From Amoebidium appalachense (Eukaryota > Ichthyosporea): a stretch of DNA of 64,000 nt. Within the stretch, counting starts at the first letter, position 1, and each line of letters opens with the position of its first letter. Below are positions 11,720 through 39,430 of this stretch, piece by piece. The translations under genes were made by a program, and so were the position numbers. The notes under the pieces were generated by a model, which was not told the DNA's origin, searched no databases, and saw nothing but the letters and a program-made list of their open reading frames with translations. The stretch spans positions 11,842,001-11,906,000 of the forward strand of contig CAVNZM010000004.1 in the NCBI GenBank assembly GCA_963693365.1, given 5' to 3'.

Positions 11720-12108
11720 ACATCACCTCACACACACACACCACTACCACCAGCGACGCTGCCAAAGCTATCGCCACCCTGCTCCTTCCTCCCGTCTCTT
11801 CACTTCTACGAGCTCTCTTTCCAGTCTATTCCTCCTCCTGTGGCTTTCACCATCTCTCCCTTCCCTCAAAGCTCGTATCTACCCCCCCCCCCCCCCCCCC
11901 CCCTCCCCAAAAAAAAAAACACACGTTCACGCTCCAGAAGACAAAAGGGGAAAGGAACAACAAAGAAGCACACACGAGCATGCCGGATAACACACTAACA
12001 TCCAGTGCCCACCTGCATCCCCCCTCCCCTCCCCCCCCTCCCCGCCGCGGGCGCGCGGAAAGCATCCTTCCAGTCACGACCCACACCCACCCACAACTAC
12101 CCCCCCCA
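8285..12108. other. Geneless stretch between the palindrome array and the SRPK gene
   Basis: Includes (GT)n-rich DNA at 8390-8610, C runs at 8790-8862 and 9541-9741, G runs at 9301-9327 and 10740-10752, and C/A composites at 11588-11625 and 11881-11919. From 10620 to 11480 the sequence is free of microsatellites. The minus strand there has three moderate open frames (10628-10981, 11002-11280, 11284-11481) without recognisable domains or a consistent splice pattern. They could be SRPK 3' untranslated sequence or a diverged gene. Confidence 0.5.
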
Positions 12109-21444
<9,336 letters not shown>

Positions 21445-22311
21445 CTTGACGAGGATCAACAGACGATGAGTCGCTGACCTATCCAAAGACGAATTTAGAT
21501 CGTGGCTTATCAAAGAAACCGTAGACTGCTAGTGCTGTGCCCGTTCAGCTCAAAAGTTCCTCCGCTTTCTGAGTAAGAAAAAAACCCCTCAAAAGGGAAA
21601 TGTTCTCGCCCACGAATCTCCGTTCAAGCGCGTAACAACAAAGAGCTAGTTAGAATTCCACTCTAGAAAACAATCAACTAAATTCAAGTAAGTGATCACG
21701 TCACTGTAACAGAGTCTGGACTCAGGAAAGGGGGCAGGAAAGTTTCAACCGAAACTGCAAAGCTGTACTTGTGTTGCACGTGACCTCAGCGGTTCAAACG
21801 TTTGAAACGGGCGGGATCTTCTGACCAATCGACAGCTTCTAGTTTAACCATATATAGCTAGTCACAGCCAGCGTTCATTCGACCAATCTGGACTCAGCAT
21901 CAGCAGAGCCCCCGGCGGCTGCGGGCCGCGGGGGGCACCGTGATCACGAGGTCGGACCGTCCGGACCAAGGCCTCCGTGTGTCTTCCTCGGCATGCACGC
22001 ATGCACGCGTGTGCATGTGTGAGGGGGTCGTGTGTGCTGTGTGTGTCCGCGCTTGTGTGCAGTATATTGCATTCGTTATGTATTGACGCGCGCCCCGTAA
22101 ACATTTGTAGCCTACTTGAAGGCATGCCGCATGTGTGACTGGGTTTTAATATTTGTGATAGTACTGGGTGTGATCATGATCGTCGTGTCAAGTGTGTACA
22201 CGTGTGTGTGTGTACGGTACTTGCCAGCACGGTGTGTGTGTGTGTGTGTGTGTGATGTGTTTGTCTGCATGTGTGCATACACATGTAGGTGCAAGTTTGT
22301 GCATGTACATA
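21445..22311. other. Intergenic region upstream of SRPK
   Basis: Contains the presumed SRPK promoter and 5' leader (minus strand, from 21445 upward). It is rich in unique sequence, with a TATATA-like string near 21851 and GT/CA-rich DNA from 21990 to 22310. No coding frame is supported. Confidence 0.5.
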
Positions 22312-22737
22312 CAGTATGCGTCCGGGCGTAACATACTCCGCGCACAACATAACGTTGACGCCGATTTTCAAAAATCTTAACATACTGACCTCGGTCATTT
22401 TTCGGGATTATGTTAGCGCACCAAGGGGTCCTATACATAGTAGGACGAATTATCGGGTTTATCTGGTCAGTTTAGACCCCCTATCTTTAGTATTTCGATC
22501 TCTTTCCCAGACAAAACAGTGGTTCGCCGTAATTTCAACGACCGCCCAAAGCTCGGCAGGGCCAATGATAGGCGGCGGCCGCACATCGCATGGTATGCAA
22601 AGGACTCATGTGGCCGACTATGTCGATAAACGAGCAGAAACATACGAAGGCCCCAACTAGTTCGAAGCAGTCTTGTATAGCTAGTTTTTACATCCTAGTC
22701 ATATAGGCAGGTTGAATGCATATTAAACCCACCGATC

Positions 22738-23103
22738 ATGACCAAGCCAGTAGTCCAGGTGCAGGCAGCTGCACTTGGGGCGTTGAATAGTGCACTGCAC
22801 ACAGTAAATGAGGCCACAGACAAGTTTCAGGAAACTACCCAAGAAGCCCAAGCAATCATTTCTGAGGGTTTTGTAAACGCAAACAACACAATCAACAACG
22901 CAACCACACGTGCAATTGCACAAGCCGAAACGGCAAAAGCACAATTGCGCTCGCACACGGAGAGTTTAGAGAGCCGCAGAGCCCCCACACGCGCAGAATC
23001 GCCGAGTCTTTTCCGTGTGAGTTACGGTAATGGTTTGGAGCTTGATGAAACCCTGAATACGGATTTGTATGAGGCGAAGGGGGAGGGGTTGCCTCTTACT
23101 CGT
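22738..23103 (+). CDS. Putative coiled-coil/amphipathic-helix protein, first exon
   Basis: The ATG at 22738 opens a frame whose first 95 or so residues are rich in Ala, Gln, Asn, Thr and Glu with helix-favouring spacing (for example TDKFQETTQEAQAIISEGF). This suggests an amphipathic helix or coiled coil as in lipid-binding or LEA-like proteins. The frame stays open to 23301, but after 23103 it runs into (GT)n, and a fair donor CGT|GTAGGT occurs there in phase 0. A possible second exon starts at 23741 after TGTCATTTAG (RFADSPPDGEAQCGLL in phase 0). The whole ORF lies inside the inverted-repeat element at 22312-23932. No family is recognised. Confidence 0.5.
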
Positions 23104-23187
23104 GTAGGTGTGTGGTGCCAAATTCGTGGTGTGAGAGTAAGGTGTGAGGGAGCAGAAAGACTAGTACGTCCTTGTTTGTATGAGTTG

Positions 23188-23222
<35 letters not shown>

Positions 23223-23414
23223 TGTGTGTTTCTTTTTTGGTTTGGTCCCCTTGAAAAAAATTAGTATGTTTTTATTATTATTTGAATCAATTACTTATTG
23301 ATTTCCTCTATATTTATTTATTTAGCGGGTTGGGGAGGAGGGGAGGGGGGGGGGGGGGGGGGGGGACTTGATGTACTAAATGCTAGACTTTCAAGTATTG
23401 ATTTAGATTTAAAA

Positions 23415-23541
<127 letters not shown>

Positions 23542-23932
23542 GCTTTCACGCTTTCAGCTTCTTTTTTTTTTTTTTTTTTCAAAGTTTTTTTTTTTTTTTT
23601 CCCCGAATTTCCCCCCCCTTTTTTTTTTTTTCACCATCTCAAAGGGGTTTACACACCAAGGAAATAGTATAAGTATTCTTTGTTTATTCATTCATTTGAT
23701 CAATTTATTATTTGTTTACTACTATATTTGTGTCATTTAGCGGTTTGCGGATTCCCCGCCCGATGGAGAGGCCCAGTGTGGCCTCCTGGGCGGGCGGGAG
23801 GGCGGGCGGGCGGGGGGGGGGGGTAACATAATCGAGACGGGCTCTGGGAGCCTATTTTTAGATACTAATTAAAATTTAACATAACGACCTCGACCCTTGT
23901 CGGGGCGGTATGTTATGCGCGGACGCATACTG

Positions 23933-24662
23933 TATGCATGTTTGTGCGTGCCCGCGGCCGCGCGCTTGTGTACGAAGGGTTGGGGGCTAGGAAGGGGGTA
24001 TATACGCACGATGTTACACAACTTGTCTATGGCTACCTGCAGTCAGACTCTGTGACAGCAATTGCGCCTAGGTTAATTATTCTTCACTCAGTGAAGCTGA
24101 ACACTGATGACATATACTCAGACACAGTGACTGGTACACAATGTCATGCGCCAAAAGAGGATAGGTAACAGTGGATAAAAAATATTTTTTGGTATTGCCT
24201 AGTGATCTTGAGTGTGATCATGATGATAATCGACCGTCAAACCCCTCCCTCCCCCATGTACACATCACCGCCACAAAAACCCCCAAAAATAAAAATAAAT
24301 TATAAACAAAAAAGGTAAATACAACTTACCGGTAATTAGCAATGTACAGTCAAGTAAAAGAAACACAGCCCGGATCAAGGACTGCCAAAGATATGCTGAT
24401 TAAAAAATCCACTCTAGATCTGGGTAACAGTAACAACTACACATAAGTTGATGCCACATCTGAATCGGGTTCCCAGTATGAACTAATTCGTGGAAGACAT
24501 GGTGAAGTACCCTGGGTCTACACCACACATTGAACTTGGTATTAAAAAGACACACAAAAAATGCCCTCACGGTCGATATTTTAGGGTGAAACATCTGACA
24601 AACCTTATCCAACCACAATATGTTGTGTCTGAAGTGTAATTTTGTGCATGTGGGGTGATCAC

Positions 24663-24718
<56 letters not shown>

Positions 24719-25734
24719 CACGCGTGTGTATGTGTGACCACATGCGCATCCACCTCCCCTACATAACCACACACCAAGTTGAACACCTAAAAAAGGAAAC
24801 ATGCAATAAACCGAAGCAACAAAAAAATCAATCCGAGAAAAAGATAAAGAAACGGAGGTCTATCACACCGGCGCTAAGTTGTCCTCCCAACAAAACTCGT
24901 CGTTGCAGCTCGGCCGGTGACGGCAGTTTTAGTCGTTTCCTGCTCCAAATGCCTGTTTGTTCTGAGAAAGCCCGTGTGTAAGCTAATTAACGGCCCGTTG
25001 AACAGTGACATGAACCTCCCCCCCCCCCCCCCCCCCCCCCCCCCAGCGCAAAATAAAAATAAAAATAAAAATTATAAATAAACAATAAATAAATAAATAA
25101 ATAAATAAAAAGAAATCAATATAAAAAATATCCCATCATCACACTCCTCTGGGGCCCCATTCTCTTCATCGGTATCCCCCCTTCCCCCTGGCCTCTCGCC
25201 TCCTGCTCTTGTGTAGTACCCCCCTCCCCCTCCCCCCCCCCCCCCTCGAATTCTTTCGCCCTTCTTGCCACCCGGCTCGCAAGTCTACAAAACAACACCG
25301 AACACATAAAAAGGACAAAAAGGAGAAAAACGTTCAAAGTAACCGAGTGAAGAACAAAGAGCATTAGCTCATGCGTCATATACCGTCAACATAAACAATA
25401 AGCACAAAGCCATCCGGGAGCAAACTACTGTACAACAAACACTTGCACTCACCCACACACACTCCATACTCGGATCCGCTATCACATCCAATCCCCATAC
25501 AACATTTCTCACACTACTCAAAAAATTGGACTCCCCCCCCCCCCCCTTTTCCCTCCCGTCTCAAGCCCCTCCCTGCTTCCTAATCTCCCACTCACTCTTA
25601 CTTCCGGAACTCGCACACTCCTCCTGTCTTCCAACCAAATGACTGTGCCAGACACAGGTGTAGAGTTGTCCTAAAGACTACAACACACACAAAAATTTGG
25701 TCCGATATCAGAAAAGATATCAGCATGACTTACC
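23933..25734. other. Geneless stretch between the inverted-repeat element and the F-box/LRR pseudogene
   Basis: Holds (GT)n at 24663-24713, a C run at about 25018-25044 followed by A/T-rich AAATAAATAA repeats, and short C runs near 25230 and 25534. Minus-strand sequence at 25130-25285 reads as a Gly/Glu-rich open stretch after an acceptor-like TTTTGTAG. It could be a 3' exon of the F-box/LRR gene, but this is not established. Confidence 0.45.
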
Positions 25735-27667
25735 CTTATCACTGCGTTTTGTACCAGCACGTCGGATGGGTGTTTGTTCACCCGGAAGCCATTCATGTCC
25801 CCCGAATGATAAACAGTAAGCGATGTGCAGGTTGCAAGTGCACTGACATCTAGATCCGCTAAATGGTCGCCAAAAAAAATAGACAATGTTGGGTGATTTT
25901 TCAGGCCGTCAACACACGCTAGCCCTGGCATTTCACGAATTCTGATAGCCTTAAGGCGAGGGCATCCACCAAGGGCGGATAGTGACGAAACATCTGGCAT
26001 ATCCGAGAAAGAAGCTTCCTCCTAGTGTTTGCACAGCCCTAATGGGTCAATGCTTTTTATGTTCTCAAGCATCCAAAGTCTTGCTTTCACCAGCGGCATA
26101 GAAGAGAGTGGCATCAAATCCACAACCGGAAGACTATGAAGAGTGAGGTCGGTGGCGCTAGAACAGTTGGCGAGCGGTGAAATGTCGCTTATAGGTGATA
26201 ATTGGAGTGTGATTTCACGAAGTTGGATGTGTGCTAGGGGGGGAAGGTCCGTGATTTGTGTGTCATAGAGGCGCAGTTCTCTCATCTTGTTACATGTTGC
26301 AAGCGGCGAAATGTCTTTTGTTGGTGTTCTGAAAATTTCGAGCGATTCAATTGGACTATTGGTAATTGCGGATATATCCATCAAATTTGGGCATTCCGCA
26401 AAAAACGGCCCTCTTAATGCAGCTCAAAGGCGCCGGATTTCCAAGCGATTTGATTGGAAGGCCCGAAATATACACTTCCCTTAAATGGGGATGGTTGGCG
26501 AGGGATAGCACTCCGTCCGGTAATGCAACACCAATTAGTGCCAGGGACGTCAAATAAGTGAGGGGGGCAAGCTGGGGGGCGGGCCAGTCAACACTCTGCA
26601 AATGTAGAACCCGGAGCGTGTTTGCCGACTCGACTATAAACGAGTCCGATTCCGTGTGGCCGACATAGATATCATCTCCGTTGCCGAGGGTTTTCACCGA
26701 CGCCAATTGGCCAAAGTGTGGCCTTGAAACTCTTCCACCATCACCGCCCCCATCATACAGATTCCTGCCCGTGACAAGAACACGCAGTGAAGGTAGCGAG
26801 GGTAGATTCACACACGTATCTTCCATCGTAAATACCTCGAGCTGCGTGCATGCGGAAAGCTCGCGGGCGTTCCTGAAACAATCGTAAGCAAATCCTTGCG
26901 GAGCCTTCAATTAGTGCAAATTGGGGCAATGTCGTGCGTAATTCAGTGTGCCGGGCCCGTCTCCCGTGTCCCTATGTTCTTCAGGCCCGTTATCTGTGTC
27001 GATGACGATCTTTTCCAGGCCAGGCACGGCCGCGGTTAAGTTTTCCAAGACCCCCTCCACGTGCATGTCCATCGTGAGGGCGCTTAGGTTCAAATGGATG
27101 AAGTCAACATCGTCAAAAATCCTCACGCATGACAAATGAAGCGAAGTGAGATTTTTGCACTGCCTAAAAACGATTTTGGCGACCTCTGGCGGTACAAAGT
27201 GAACCTCCGCGTCGTCTGGATCTGTAATTGTTTTCAACACTGCTCGTGTAAACTTGTAACCGATTTGTTCTAGGCATCTGTTCAGTATCGCTTTTGCCGA
27301 CCTCATGTCGTATTCGGTCGTGCCGACCCATAAGTCTGCTTCGGGCCAGTGAACGTGTAGTTCCGTGAGACGGGGTAGCTGTTGAAGTCTGGTGATAATA
27401 TCGCACACAGTACCCCAGCCCATGACGGAAACGAGTAGTTCCACCCCTTCGATTGCATCTTTCCATGCATGCGTAAACGCTAAAAACTCAAGAAGCGGAG
27501 TTTCCCCCGGGCATACGCGAACAGGTATCGTTATTCCTAAGGTAAGTTGCTCCGTGCAATTTAACACAGGCGGCGGCACGTCCTGCTAACAGCAACCCGG
27601 CTACTATTTGGGAGTCCATTGATGATTGCGGCCAGAAGCTCGGGTGCAAGTTTCGATATGGGGCAAT
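25735..27667 (-). pseudogene. F-box/leucine-rich-repeat protein gene, broken by stops and frameshifts
   Basis: On the minus strand an acceptor TTATTCTGCAG at 27668 opens ISKLAPELLAAIINGLPN and RVAVSRTCRRL, an F-box-like helix pair. The frame then meets TAA at 27561-27563, and a one-base shift near 27563-27580 restores the downstream frame. About 620 codons of leucine-rich-repeat sequence follow, with units of the form ISPLANCSSATDLTLHSLP. This part is interrupted by an in-frame TAA at 26911-26913, a frameshift near 26395-26420, and an in-frame TAG at 26022-26024. A good donor AGG|GTAAGT ends the exon at 25735. F-box proteins recruit substrates to SCF ubiquitin ligases through repeats such as these. 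Four independent lesions suggest a decayed copy. Neither stop codon is reassigned in the other genes here. No long microsatellite interrupts the exon. Confidence 0.68.
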
Positions 27668-27691
27668 CTGCAGAATAAATGGGTGGGGTTT

Positions 27692-27729
<38 letters not shown>

Positions 27730-28060
27730 GGTTGGGGGGGGGGGGGGGGGGGGGGGGGGATAAATTACAAAGTACAAACTACACACATTCACAACGGACA
27801 ACACAGGCAGAGTTTGCAGAAACGAGCATACATAAAGAATATGCGTCATCAGCAGAGCCTAACATTCACCTCGAATACAAAATATTTCTCCAAATAGAGG
27901 GGGAGGGGGGAGGGGAGGGGGGGATACATCTTTGTAAAGCAACAACATGTTTCCGGAACTTTGGCCCAACGAGGTTAAAAGAACAAGAGCGACAGACTGG
28001 TGTGTCACATTAGAGCAAATATACTAGCTGCAACAATCCCTCAACATTCAACAGATATAT

Positions 28061-28062
<2 letters not shown>

Positions 28063-28101
<39 letters not shown>

Positions 28102-28128
28102 CAAAAAAAAAAAAAAAAAAAAAAAAAG
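28063..28128. repeat. C-run/A-run composite tract
   Basis: About 36 C followed by a short ACA and about 24 A. It is one of the clearest examples of the C-then-A arrangement that recurs through the window. Confidence 0.85.
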
Positions 28129-28363
28129 GGCACACACATCCATTCTGGGACCAGTTAGCCGACAGCAGAATTATATGGAATGAGAAACAGAGAGAAAGTG
28201 AGCAGAAAAGACAACACGTACCAGCAACCTCAAAGCACCAAAGGCCTACCCCCCCCCCCCCCCCCCCCCCCTCCCCCCCTCCCCCTCATTCCCCCCGAGC
28301 CCCGGTTCCCCCTCTCCTTCTCCCTCCTCTCCCCCTCCCCTCCCCCGGGAAACACACACACAT

Positions 28364-28406
<43 letters not shown>

Positions 28407-28813
28407 AAAAAGTACCGTTCCCCTGATTCTTAGTTCTGGCAAGAACGACAAGCATCCAAACCAACCCTCCCCCCCCCTCCCCCCCCCCCTCCCCCCCCCC
28501 CTTCCCCCGGAACAAAGCCACAGTAACCAAGAACAGAACCACAAGAGGTAAAATGAAGGAAAATTCTAATGAAAGGAAAGTCAACATGGAACAGAGTAAC
28601 CCCAAAGAAACCAAGGCATCCCGCCTCCCCCCCCCCCCCCCCCCCTCCCCGCGCCCCGCCCTGGGGAAAATAAGAAGACAAGAAGAAAACCCCCTCACCC
28701 ACCCTTTCCTGGCTCTAGCCACAAGACTAGACACCTAAGTCCATCTCCAAAAGGCTAAATGAGAAAATAAAAAAGGTGTATTTACCCCCTTCCTCCTTCC
28801 CCAGCCTTCAAGA

Positions 28814-28845
<32 letters not shown>

Positions 28846-29116
28846 AAAAAACGACTGGAGGAGGAAGAGGAGGAGGAGGAGGGGGGGGGGGGGGGGGGGG
28901 GGGGGGAAGCATGGCCTGACACCATATAACCAAATGCTTACCCACTTCGGTACCCCCAATCCATAAACAAGCTTACGTCAAAATTTAGCCATCCCTACCC
29001 ATTATGGTCCTTCCCACCTTAACCTGAAACCCTTCTGGTGCCAACTTCTCCACAAGTTGTACAAGAGCACTATCAACTTGGCTAGACTTTCGCTCTATTA
29101 AAGCACTCCCGAAACA

Positions 29117-29403
29117 TCACAAAGAAGGCATTGCCGTTCTTGCTGTGTTAAAGGAAGCTGAATTGATGTAGTGTTGGTTGCTTCCATTCGCCACATGCGA
29201 CAGCACAAGCAACTCTGTACGGCAACGGACGAATAAAATATCACACACGGGCACGCCTGAACACAAGAAGCGCTCACACACTCGCGCGAATGAGGAGAGA
29301 GGTGGGGGCCAGGAGGCACGTAGAGAAAGTCGCGAGAGTCGAGAGAGTCGAGAGAGAGGAGGGGGAAGGGGGAGGGAGGGAGAGGGGCAGAGAGAGAGAG
29401 GGG

Positions 29404-29446
<43 letters not shown>

Positions 29447-29735
29447 AGGGAGGGGGGGAGGGAGGGAGGGAGGGAGGGAGGGAGAGAGAGAGAGAGAGAG
29501 AAGCGGGCGGGTGGATGGGGCAAGGAAGGGAGATGGCGGAAACAGAAGCATGCATGCACCTCAAACATCCGCCACAGACACTCTCCAAGAAAACGCAAGT
29601 CCAAGACTGCAGTCCAAACTCACCTATGCCTGGGTCACCGGGCTGTATAAGTACCATCCTTGCCACCTCATTCATCTTGTCGGCTTGTTCAACGTCACCT
29701 AACTCACTAGTATTTTGTGACTTCGAAATCAGCAC
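29117..29735 (-). CDS. Possible two-exon gene fragment, unrecognised
   Basis: A minus-strand open segment (about 29624-29735; readable as SELGDVEQADKMNEVARMV) ends at a good donor GGCATAG|GTGAGT in phase 1. The segment 29117-29214 follows an acceptor CCGTACAG, continues in the matching phase (GIELLVLSHVANGSNQHY) and stops at TGA. Phase agreement and unbiased composition are the only support. The first exon has an upstream stop and no convincing start. Beyond the stop, the same frame continues as SSQVDSALVQLVEKLAPEGF, so this could also be decayed coding sequence. GA-rich repeat fills the intron. Confidence 0.25.
29341..29503. repeat. (GA)n and GGGA-rich low-complexity tract
   Basis: Purine-only sequence of GAGAGA runs alternating with GGGAGGGAGG units. 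A pyrimidine mirror-type tract CTCCC/CT occurs near 30541-30720. Confidence 0.85.
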
Positions 29736-30332
29736 GGGTTACATTTGTATGCGTCAGAGGAGAAAACCCTACCCCCTCGTGAATCACTACAAAGTTTCTG
29801 GACGGTAAGCAAGCGAGTCCTGATGCAACTTCATCCACGCCTGGGGATACACGTTCACGGCATAACACTATTTACAACTAAGGAGAAAGGAATAGTAGAC
29901 CGCTTACGCGTGCACATTCAGTTACTGCCAAAACAGGAAGCTTTACTTCGTGCGCCGGGTGTGGTTTGAAAAAAAAAAAAATTTAGCGAAAAAAAAAACA
30001 AAACATGGAAATGCAGACGGACGGTCCATGCACAAGAAACCAAGTTCATTTCTCCAATAGATACCACAATAGTAAAGCCATATATGGTAACTGAAGGATA
30101 ATCTCGGCACCGTGACTTGAAGTCCTGGATCAAGATGAAGCCAAGCCCCGGTGACTTCGCCGCCGGCCGGGCACTTGGGCCACCGTCTCACTGGCGTCAC
30201 ACACGAACTTTCAGAAAGAACCACAACGTCCAGGGAGAGCCCAGGTCTTGTCATTCGCGTAGACCAGACATACTCTTTCTGAAGACAAAGACAGGGGAGC
30301 TAGAGTAGAAACGGGCCCGAGTTTGCCGTACG

Positions 30333-36846
<6,514 letters not shown>

Positions 36847-38186
36847 GAACAAGGTGGGGGGAGGGTGGTATATGATTTGCCTCCTGGTGTTGGCCCTTGC
36901 CGATGGTTCGTGAATGAAGCAGCTTGTCAATATTGAAATGTCGAGTGTAAGGCATGCCGTTTTCAGATGTAGTTCGGATGAGCGGGAGGGCCTGGCATAT
37001 ATTTATTCCTTTCTTTTTGCGAGGGGGGGGGAGGGATAGTACAAAATTTTATATGCCTTTTGGTGTACATATAATGACGTAATAATGGCATGTTTGAAAA
37101 ACTGGAAGGCAAACGGTTCTGGGGGAGCCTGTGGGGCGTACAGTAACGTATGTCTGTCGGGCAGCCTGAGCCTGACACAGGAGTGAGCATGACTGAAAGT
37201 CTTTGCTAGCAAAAGGCAACGGATACGTAGGTGCTTTGTGGGACACATCAAGCACAGGCACCACAAATTATTACAAGTTTTGTATGAAAATGATGAAACG
37301 AAGCTACTGAGCAGCACAATTTCCACATATATAAATGTTTCCTCCTGATGGATGCCGCAACTTGAATCAATATGGGGATTACACTCAGTGCGCTTACTCG
37401 AGGCATATGCATGCAAGCGCCCAAGTGATCGAATCGAATTAGTTGACTCGTGTTCAAATTTGTCCCCCCCCCCCCCCCCCCCCAAAAAAAAAAAAAAAAA
37501 AAAAAAAAAAAACGAGCGGCAACACAGACACACACACACGTGCACACACACTTTCACACTGTGGCTGGCACACCCGGGGAGAAGATATGGTGCCACATGC
37601 ACGGAGTTAAGTAAAGGTACTGTACCAAGGCCTCCTATAAACTAACAGTGTTCCAGTGTTAGTATATAGGAGGCCTTGTACTGTACACGATCACTCGACT
37701 ATCGATCGCTATGTGTGCAAGCAAGTTGTGTGCATCACGCTTGCAGCCGACATGAACATGTGCAGTCACATGTATTAGTTAGTGGATGATGGCTTTCTTG
37801 CAATCGTGATGGCATGCATGCTTAATGGTGACTAGTTATAGTCAGGTTCGACTGTCAGCTGTGGTCTCCAAATGCGGTTCCAATCTAAAGATTCATAAGA
37901 ACATATATGCACTTGTGCATTTGCAGAAGGCTTGAGCAAAGCCTCCTCATGGTCATACTCCACGTCCACTCCACCGTGCAACCGTTGGCATCCACCCCGA
38001 CGCCAGAATGGTAGTCCAAAGGTTTCTGACGTCACGCTTTCAATAAAAGCATATATTTAGTCATCAAAAGTCAATGTTAGGGGTAGCTTTTGAGGATTAC
38101 GCGTCGGAGTCATGTGACAAGAAAAACTGAACGAAAATCTTTAAAGCTATCCGATGTGTGCATCCACAGAAAGAAAGGCTGATAAC
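36847..38186. other. Intergenic region between the MTCH2-like and phosphatase genes
   Basis: Contains a C-run/A-run composite (37463-37512) and a 53-base foldback element (37626-37678). A minus-strand 67-codon frame (37832-38035) has normal composition but no recognisable family. CATCCACAG just before 38170 resembles an acceptor, so the phosphatase transcript may have a spliced leader exon here. Confidence 0.5.
37626..37678. mobile_element. 53-base foldback element with 8-base target duplication, hAT-like
   Basis: CAAGGCCTCCTATA at the left and its inverted copy at the right pair as a 23-base stem with one mismatch, leaving a loop of about 7 bases. TACTGTAC is repeated exactly on both sides (37618-37625 and 37679-37686). 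An 8-base duplication and CA...TG termini are hAT hallmarks. The element is far too small to encode anything. As RNA it would be a compact hairpin of small-RNA-precursor size. Confidence 0.72.
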
Positions 38187-38849
38187 ATGGGTCAGACCTT
38201 AGGCTCAGCCAGAACGACCTCTCGGAAGGGGAAAAGCCAAGAACCCGGCAAGCGAAAACAGCAACGTGTGCCCCTTGCACAGGTGAGGGAAGCAGTTTTG
38301 AGGGAGCTTGAAGCAACACCGCCACAAGATGTTAACGGATGGGTGGAGGCTCTGAAGAAGTTATTGCCACCAAACAACAACAGCCCACTGCTGGAGCAAC
38401 CAGCAGAGTTGAGCCCCTACCTCTACCTTGGTGACGGGATTCAAGCAGATAATCCGGGTTTGCTTATGTCAGAAACGGTCAAGATTACTTGTGTAATTTG
38501 TTGCCATGGGAAAGAGCCAACACGTGCTTGCCAGTACGAACCGAATATAACCTGTCACATATTGGAAGCAGAAGACCTGATCACTTACCCGTTGCTAAAA
38601 CAAGATTATGCTACATTTTCGTCATGGGTTGATGCTGCACGGGAGAAAGATGGAAAGATTTTCGTTCACTGTGAGAAGGGGATAAACAGGAGTGCGACAC
38701 TCTGTGTAGCGTATTTGATAGAGAAAGAACGTATGCCACTTACTCGAGCAGTAATGCGTGTTCACGACAGGAGGCCTATCGTTCTTCAGAATGCTGCTTT
38801 TCTGGGCCAACTGGTCGAGTTTGCTGAGAAACTTGGATTGTGCAGGTAG
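38187..38849 (+). CDS. Atypical dual-specificity protein phosphatase
   Basis: A single-exon frame of 220 residues from the ATG at 38187; an in-frame ATG at 38154 would add 11 residues but lies across a possible acceptor. The N-terminus begins MGQTLGSA, so Gly2 could be myristoylated, and residues 10-28 are Lys/Arg-rich. The phosphatase domain spans about 75-217. Opening SPYLYLGDG matches the DUSP start, EAEDLITYPLL carries the likely general acid Asp130, and HCEKGINRSA (161-170) is the HCx5R signature with nucleophile Cys162 and Arg168. The size and lack of a CH2 domain put it with small atypical DUSPs, which act on phospho-Ser/Thr/Tyr or on non-protein phosphates. Substrate unknown. Confidence 0.88.
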   Translation: MGQTLGSARTTSRKGKSQEPGKRKQQRVPLAQVREAVLRELEATPPQDVNGWVEALKKLLPPNNNSPLLEQPAELSPYLYLGDGIQADNPGLLMSETVKITCVICCHGKEPTRACQYEPNITCHILEAEDLITYPLLKQDYATFSSWVDAAREKDGKIFVHCEKGINRSATLCVAYLIEKERMPLTRAVMRVHDRRPIVLQNAAFLGQLVEFAEKLGLCR

Positions 38850-39330
38850 CCTTCCCTCGTGTGCGTTCTTCTTCCTAGCTACTGCAGGGGCACTTCACAT
38901 GTGCACATTCTGGTGACATTGTGTAGCACAGGCCTTTTTTCATGCAAGTACACAATGCGTTTTTTCCCCTTGAACGCGCTTTTTGCTTTTTTCTGCACAC
39001 GGCAAGGGCACGTACGTGTGTGCTGTGCCAGCTAAGGTGCAACTGTGTAGTGGTACGATCGTTGGAGGACGAGATAGAGACTCACAGGCACGTCGCTGAA
39101 TTATGCAGCTGCAGAACCCTGAACATTGTTGCCTAGATGATCATAGCGGTTCTCGCTGAGGTGTAAATAGAAAGATGATTGGACATGCACAACTATGATT
39201 TTGGTAAACTGTGTATGATCAACATGCACAAGAGGGAAAGTGTGCGCTGTAATGTAGAAATCATGCCTTATAACTCCTATATTAAACCATTACACCCAGA
39301 CGTGTGAATAACGACGATGATAACTATAGA
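38850..39330. other. Intergenic region after the phosphatase gene
   Basis: Unique sequence without microsatellites. It contains an ATTAAA-like string near 39280 that could terminate the phosphatase transcript. No ORF of note. Confidence 0.4.
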
Positions 39331-39430
39331 ATGGAGGGTGCCTACCGGTGGTCAGCCGAGCAGCAGTTCCAGCCTACGTATGATAAGAGACAAACGGTTG
39401 CTGCCGCACAGAAGGCTGCACGCATGCATA
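39331..39430 (+). CDS. Putative first exon of a small unrecognised gene
   Basis: The ATG at 39331 opens MEGAYRWSAEQQFQPTYD and a further 15 codons, ending at a donor ATA|GTGAGT in phase 1. The composition is unlike repeat-derived frames around it. A following acceptor CCGCTCCAG at 39780 would continue in phase as STSSSLHESARVKMM and reach a donor CAC|GTAAAA. In another phase the same acceptor gives a short tail VRQAHYMNQLV and stop. I cannot settle the exon chain. Confidence 0.35.

Larger units (their letters stand above)
27668..30332. other. Repeat-rich stretch between the pseudogene and the MTCH2-like gene
   Basis: Contains T-run/G-run at 27694-27759, C-run/A-run composites at 28063-28128 and 28816-28851, (CA)n near 28362-28404, and GA-rich low-complexity DNA at 29300-29505. 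The only coding hints are minus-strand segments at 29117-29735, described separately. Confidence 0.6.

Noticed and set aside
25735-27667. Alternative genetic code reading TAA and TAG as sense in the F-box/LRR sequence
   Set aside because: The SDR gene ends at TAG in the right place, other genes end at TGA, no intact gene here has internal TAA or TAG, and two frameshifts are needed as well.
37832-38035. 67-codon minus-strand frame upstream of the phosphatase
   Set aside because: The composition is normal, but there is no splice, promoter or family evidence, so it was noted only in the intergenic entry.
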